From positions 7,083,501 to 7,147,500 of the forward strand of contig CM060196.1 of NCBI GenBank assembly GCA_030549335.1: DNA of 64,000 nucleotides. The letters run 5' to 3'. Positions 58,268-64,000 of this stretch are shown here, one piece after another. The notes under the pieces were generated by a model. It made no database searches. It was not told the origin of the DNA and saw only the letters and a program-made list of their open reading frames with translations. The first letter of the stretch is position 1. The number at the start of each line of letters is the position of its first letter. A program made the position numbers and the translations under genes. Origin of the DNA: Pontederia crassipes (Eukaryota > Streptophyta > Magnoliopsida > Commelinales > Pontederiaceae).

Positions 58268-60659
58268 ATCTCCCCCTTTTTTATGAAGACAAATTAAGAA
58301 ATATGCAAAATATATAAATTACGAAAAAGTTGATATTCGCATAGCTTTCCTTACATGAATATTAATTGTAATACACTCTTCATATAAAGTGATATTCAGA
58401 TCATATTTCTTCTATATTTCTCCCTCTTTTGTTTCATTAAAAAGAATACTTTATGTATATGAAGCATATAAGAAACCATGTATTACTCCCTCCTAATCAA
58501 TTTTTCAAAAAATTTATTCTTCCTCCTTTTTCCATATAATAGACATGTAGAGTATTGCAACATAAAGATTTGAAAATATAACTCCCCTTAAATTTATGGC
58601 TATTTTATAATGGTTGAAGACAATTTGATGAAATCCAAAAATATATTTATGAATCAAAATATGGCATAAAACTTTGATACAACAATGATATTCATGATAT
58701 GCCAAAATAAAGTTTTGAAGTTTTAACATGCTCCCCCTATCATTATGATTAATTTTGTTTTGTTCCTTTCTTTTCCTTCAAAGAAATAGTCATTTTAAAA
58801 TTTTTGAATGAAATTAAAAGAATAGGTCTAATCACTTAAGAAATATAAGAATGCAACCAATGATACTTTTACCATAACCTTTGTGCCTTTACATTTTTAA
58901 TTTCACTTGTCTTTTGTATGTGAGGCATACCTGCAAAAATGATTATGTAACTTTTGGTACCCAAATTTCTTTGGGTTCTCTTTTGTTAGATGTTTTTCCT
59001 TTCGAAACTCAAATCATGTCATCTTATGAAGATATTCTTACTTTGCATTGATATGCAAAATGACCATTAAATCCATATGTAAAACATGTAATATGTGATT
59101 TTCTATCATATGCATGATTAGATTTCCAATAAGAGTTTTCATGTCCAAAGAATTTTCTAGAATTATTTTTGTTACATGAGAAATAATTATATTTTTCAAA
59201 AAGGCATTTTTCTTCTTTTCTTTTCTTTTCTTTTTCTAAAGAGCATGATAATTTTACAATCTCACATGCATGTTTAATTTTCAAAGTTTCAATTTCATTT
59301 TTAAGATTTTCATTTTTCATAAAATATGTATCCTTTCTATTTTTAATTTTTCAAACTCATTTTTCATAATATGAAGATGATTCATCAAGATTTCATTATG
59401 AATTAGATAAGCATCTATTTCCTTTTTCAAAATATCAAGGTCATCTTTTATAATTTGAAAGACATCCATCAATTTTTTATTCTTCTTTTTAATAGTAAAA
59501 TATTTTTTTAATTAAGAAAGAAAATTTATTGTGCATGCCAAAATTAATATTATCATCCTCATCATCATTATCACTATTAGCATTAGAGCAATAAGAAGAG
59601 TTAGAGGATACCTCACCATTATGTGCCATTAAGCATAGATATGCATTCTCGCTGGACGAATTTGATGATTCATTTGATTCATCTCCATTTGACTATTCAT
59701 GTCTTTTCTCCTTTTTTCTATGAGATGTATCTTCTTTGTGATTTTTGTATGATCTTCGGGTAGGCTTCACGTTTTTTTCTTTCTTTTTTACCAATTTGAG
59801 ATACTTATCGAGTTTTCTTGTATAGAGAGCGTCTCTTTTCGTCTATTTTTTCTTCGCTCGAGTCATCTTCACTTTTGCTTGCTTTCAAAGTCAATGTCTT
59901 CTTTTTAGGAGCATTTGATTCTTCTTCTTCTTGGATTCCGATCTCATAAGTTAGAAGTGAATCAATTAGATCGTCAAACTCCAATTTGTTTAAATCTTTT
60001 TCTTCGACCACCGTCTTTTTTGTATGCTATTGAGAGGAGAGACCTGAGAATTTTTTTCACTTTTTTATGGTTAGTTCTCGGCTCGTCCAAAGAGGCTAAG
60101 TCATTCACAATGTCATTAAATCGAGCAACCATATCATTATAGATTCATTTTCATACATCTTAAAGGAATCGTATTTATGATTCAAAATATTCAATCTAGA
60201 TTCTTTAACTTTATCGGTTCCTTCATAAGTAGTAATGAGTTTGTTCCAAATCTCAGTTGCACTTTCAAAATTTAAAATCCGATTAAAATTCGTTGAATCC
60301 AAAGCACAATAAAAAATATTCTTTGCTTTCCAATCCAATTTCGAAAAAATTTTTGCCTTTCGTCATGTTCGAAAGGTAATTTTTCATTTAAGTAATAGTC
60401 TTTTTCGACAATATCCCACATGTTTATATCAATAGAATATATGTAGGCTTGAATTCGAATTTTTCAATATGCAAAATTTGATGCATTTCAAAGGGGATGA
60501 CGACTAATTGATTATCCTTCGGTAGAAACAAATGCACTTGATACCATAGCTCTTAAAATTGTTAAATTTTTAAAAAATGATTGAATATTAAAAATAATTA
60601 GATATGGAAACGAGAAGATTCAAAAGATCAAAATAAGAGCAACTCGCTCTAATACCAAT

Positions 60660-61901
60660 TGTAGGATCTCAAAGGACACCAAGAAGGGGGTGAATTTGTG
60701 TTTAACCGAAAATATCAATTTCACGAAATTCGTTGCGGAAGCACAAAACCAATTCTTAGAAACATTTGCAATTCATATTATAAATACAATATTAGAGGGA
60801 GAGAGAGTGAGAGATATCAAACACAAATAGACGCGGTGGTTGTTGATAAGGTTCGGCCACACCTTGGCATACGTCCCCGCTCCGACTTCTCGATCTCGAG
60901 ATCGCCGGAGATTCCACTAGCACTCTCTTTATTCCATATGAGGCAAGGAAGAAAGCCCTTTACACAACCATATTTTTCTCCGCTTTGAAAGGCAAGGCAT
61001 CCTCTCCTCCTAGGAAGCTAATATATTTATCTCGCTCAAGAGGTAAGATTTAGAACCTCTTTTACATAGGAGCTCTCTCTATTTTTCTGAATAAAATATT
61101 TCTCTCTCTTTACAATGCTAGGCTCACAAGAGTGGAAGAGAGAAAGAAGAGAACAACTAAAATGATAACTTCAAGGAAAAGATTTTATTTTGATTTCTTG
61201 AAGTATTGCTTCAATGCTTGGATGGATACTTTTGCTTCTACCCTTGACACTCCTTTTATATGCTCTGGTATGTGTAAAATTCGTCCAGAATTAATTACAC
61301 ATTTTTCTCTTCAAAATATAGTCATTACTATTCATTTCAGTAATGGACCGGTCGACTGCATTTATGAACCGATCGACCGGACTATATGACCGTTGCGCTG
61401 ATTTCTCCAGTTACCGTAGCTGGTCGGTCGACCGAACCATCGATTGATGTCTCGACCGATATAGTCTCGCAGTTTTGATTTGTAGCCATTGAGCTGATCG
61501 GTCGACCGGTGCTTCGATCGAACTGTCGATCGGTACAATCTCGCAGTTTTTATTTGAGCAGTTTATGCCTTGATCGGTCGACTGGTATCTCCGATTGGTT
61601 GACCGGACTGTCTCAACCGGCCTTCATAGCCTCGATCAATAGGTTGATCGTCCTACACTATTTTGAACATAATTTTTTACATAGTTATCCAAATTAGATA
61701 ATCTTTGAGTCTATGAAAAGCTAATAAAATTCTCTATAACATTCATCCAAAACTAATAAGATCAGTGCCAATTATTTAATCAAAGTATAGTGTATAAAGT
61801 TATCTCTTTTTCTTTAAATTTTTTATCATTTTATCTTTAATCATTCGAGATTTGTATCATCAAAATATAATTTAATATGTCATTAAAACTTAGACCCAAC
61901 A
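60660..61901 (-). repeat. 5' LTR of the nested gag-only element (1,242 bp)
   Basis: On the plus strand it starts TGTAGGATCTC and ends TTAGACCCAACA, matching 56,984-58,267 along its length. The primer site lies directly to its left. Confidence 0.9.
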
Positions 61902-62879
61902 TGTGGTTGATATTTTTGGTGGCTAGTAATAGTAATATGCTCATTGCTTCAACCAAGGCTGCTTTTCAGTCCAAGTTGAAGATGAAAGATCTTGGGGAAC
62001 TTAAATTTTTCTTAGAGATGAAAATATTGAGATCTAATTCATGTTTTTTTTACACAAAAAAAAATATGCTCTTAATCTCTTATCTGATCTTGGTTTTTCG
62101 ACAGTAAAACCTAGTGGAACTCCATTAGATCAAAACTTAAAGTTAACCACATATGAGTATGATGTTCATATTCTAAAAGGAAGGAACCATACTGATAAAC
62201 TGATCCAGGGAGATATCAAAGATTAATTGGAAGACTCATATATCTCACTCACACTCAATAGGACATAACTTTTGTAGTACATCATCTAAGTCAATTTATG
62301 CATGCGCCTAAGAGATCAAATCATGATGCAGCCTTGCGGGTAGTGAAGTATCTAAAATAGTCACCTAGTCATGGTATATTATTTTCTTCTAAAAGAAACA
62401 ACCAAGTATCAACCTTTGCAGATGTTGTTTGGGCCTTATGTCTTTTTAAAAATTTGTGTGAAGACAGGGGATTCATTGGTTTCATGGAAATCAGAAAAAC
62501 AAAATATAGTTTCACGTTCGTCAGCAGAGTCGGAGTATAGGAGTATTGCTATGTTAACAATTGAGCTCATTTGGCTTGAGACACTTTTTGCATAACTTTG
62601 AATGTCTTTGCATAGACCATTCAGTTATTCTCTGACAGTCGATTGGCGATACAAATTGTTGATAATCCCGTGTTCCACGAGGCACCAAACATATTAATGT
62701 TGACTGTCATTTCATTAGAGAAAAGGAGTTCAAGCAGATGATTTAGCTTCAGTATATTCCTACTAAAGACTAAGTTGCTGATATCTTGACAAAGGTATTA
62801 CCGCGATATCAACACGAGAATCTTGTTAGCAAGTTGGGTCTTAATGATCTTTTTCAATCCCCAACGTGAGGGGGAGTAT

Positions 62880-63169
62880 TGTCATATTAATTGTGTTGAT
62901 ATAAAACACAAAGAGTAATTCATTCTTATGTCAAGTTATCGGTAGTTAAGTGTCCATGTATCAGTGGTTAGAAAGTTTGTAATGGAGAGTGTGCTAGTTT
63001 GTGTCCGTATGTCTCGCGCGATGAGTATAAAATCAGAGGAAGAAAGAGTTGTAAGTGATTTTGACATTTCTGAATAAGATCGATAAGCTTCTTCCCAATA
63101 CTCTCTTCTCTTCTTGTTGCTTGTTCAAGGGTTTCATAATTGCATCAAGAAGTATTGCCAATTCGAACA
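62880..63169 (+). repeat. 3' LTR of the 53.2-63.2 kb copia element
   Basis: Starts TGTCATATTAATTG three bases after the purine tract and ends GCCAATTCGAACA. 290 bp. Confidence 0.92.
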
Positions 63170-64000
63170 TTTTTAACGTTTGCTCCTTTTCTTGATGAGT
63201 CGTGGTGAGGTGCTGTTCATGATGCTTCTTCGTAGGTTTGCACATCCCCTATAATCTCCATATGTGGGTTGTCAATATATGCTTGAAATAAAATGTATTA
63301 TAATTAGAAAGTGTTGATTTGTATTGATGGAATGGGAAATATAAACATGATTAAGTATGTATTACATTCTTTGTGTGATGAGATGAAACGGGAACACATG
63401 TGATTTATTTACAACATGCATTAATGTGACTAAAATCATTTTAGCATTGTCGATTTTTAACATTATTGAAATATATTTAACTTCTTATTAACATTACATC
63501 ATCAAGAGTATTATACAATATATTATTATAATTTATATTATTACGATTAGCAAATTTATTCATCCTTTTATTCATTTTTTATATTATTTTAAGCTAAATA
63601 ACTATTTAAAATCACTTCATAATTCTCATAAAATTACCTTGCCAACTGAACACTTCTTAATTCTATAAATAGGATAGTAAATTTCAACAACGACATTCCA
63701 CTTAGGGGATATGCCCAATGTGCTCACTCAAATTTATTTTATAATATCACGATCATCAAACTTCAAATATATTTCATTCAAATGCTAATTTATTGGTGGA
63801 TCACTAACGTGGATATTTATGTGACTTCACATCAACATTTTCTCTACCCTCAACATTATATTTTTAAAAAATAAAAAAAAAACCATGATGGTGTTTTCTC
63901 TCTCCTACATTCAAATTTAATATTGTATTTGTCTGCCCATTCAACTTTTTAAAATTCTCGAATATGAACATGCAATTTTTAAAAAATTCAATCACGAAAA
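63170..64000. other. A+T-rich intergenic DNA to the window end
   Basis: No gene or element end recognised in the last 830 bp. Confidence 0.5.

Larger units (their letters stand above)
56984..61901 (-). mobile_element. Gag-only copia-like LTR element nested in the copia element
   Basis: The exact 5-bp duplication TGTGG flanks it (56,979-56,983 and 61,902-61,906). On the minus strand: 5' LTR (60,660-61,901), primer site TGGTATTAGAGC (one mismatch to the standard one), an interior of only 2.39 kb, purine tract AAAAAAGGGGGAGA, 3' LTR (56,984-58,267). The interior shows gag-like sequence (about 60.4-59.8 kb, including TEIWNKLITTYEGTDKVKES) and a zinc knuckle near 59.1 kb. No protease, integrase, reverse transcriptase or RNase H was found, so it looks non-autonomous and would need enzymes from another element. 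The gag part is itself broken, with a handful of breaks. Over their first 250 bases the LTRs differ by about 8-10% by eye, perhaps 3-4 million years, younger than its host as nesting requires. Confidence 0.88.
53188..63169 (+). mobile_element. Ty1/copia element with a nested 4.9-kb LTR element
   Basis: The 290-bp LTRs are at 53,188-53,477 and 62,880-63,169. The primer site TGGTATCAGAGC directly follows the first; the purine tract GAGGGGGAG directly precedes the second. Parts in order: gag with a zinc-knuckle trace (about 54.0-54.5 kb), protease (DWIIDSG, about 54.8 kb), integrase (about 55.2-55.9 kb, with NYTPQQNGLVERKN), reverse transcriptase (about 56.4-57.0 and 61.9-62.2 kb) and RNase H (about 62.4-62.8 kb). 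The nested element at 56,984-61,901 splits the reverse transcriptase near its active-site region. Flanks TTTAT and TTTTT are at best an imperfect duplication. By eye the LTRs differ at about 40 of 290 positions (around 14%), suggesting roughly 5-6 million years. It is dead, with ten or more breaks besides the insertion. Confidence 0.93.

Overview
The window is nuclear DNA of a flowering plant. The evidence is two intron-bearing plant genes, an RTE-type LINE, and several plant LTR-retrotransposon, hAT, CACTA and Mutator-like families in A+T-rich sequence. The GC-rich 5' end of the receptor kinase gene would suit a non-grass monocot, but the sequence does not settle this. No rRNA or tRNA genes, CRISPR arrays or prokaryotic features were seen.

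Layout. 0-10.4 kb holds a 5'-truncated Ty1/copia fossil with its 3' LTR (to 5,703), then A+T-rich DNA with degenerate repeats. 10.4-12.1 kb is a solo LTR containing a 466-bp hAT element. 12.7-15.9 kb is a nearly full-length RTE LINE with two in-frame stops. 16.5-24.9 kb is one minus-strand copia element, recognisable as a single insertion by its paired 214-bp LTRs and the duplication CGATT; a 2.1-kb gypsy-type solo LTR sits in its leader. 25-31.5 kb is repeat debris: local tandem repeats, an LTR remnant, a tandem duplication of about 540 bp and a LINE-derived RNase H fragment, plus a hAT MITE. 33.6-36.3 kb is a CACTA transposon carrying a ubiquitin-gene fragment and a GC-rich minisatellite. 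It is followed by a solo LTR with TA...TA ends, a probable copia solo LTR, a Mutator-like MITE, and a GC-balanced patch of possible organellar origin.

42.3-51.3 kb is a gene island with two intact-looking minus-strand host genes: an LRR receptor-like kinase of subfamily XI (HSL1/HSL3-like, 1031 aa, one 78-nt intron) and an amino acid permease (AAP-type, 468 aa, seven exons, one GC-AG intron). No functional link between them is visible beyond adjacency.

53.2-63.2 kb is an older copia element with 290-bp LTRs. Its reverse-transcriptase region is split by a 4.9-kb minus-strand element with 1.24-1.28-kb LTRs and only a gag-like interior. The two solo LTRs at 10.4 and 36.3 kb belong to the same LTR family or a close relative.

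All calls come from reading the sequence; no database search was possible. LTR percentages are counts by eye, and ages use a commonly quoted plant rate of about 1.3e-8 substitutions per site per year.
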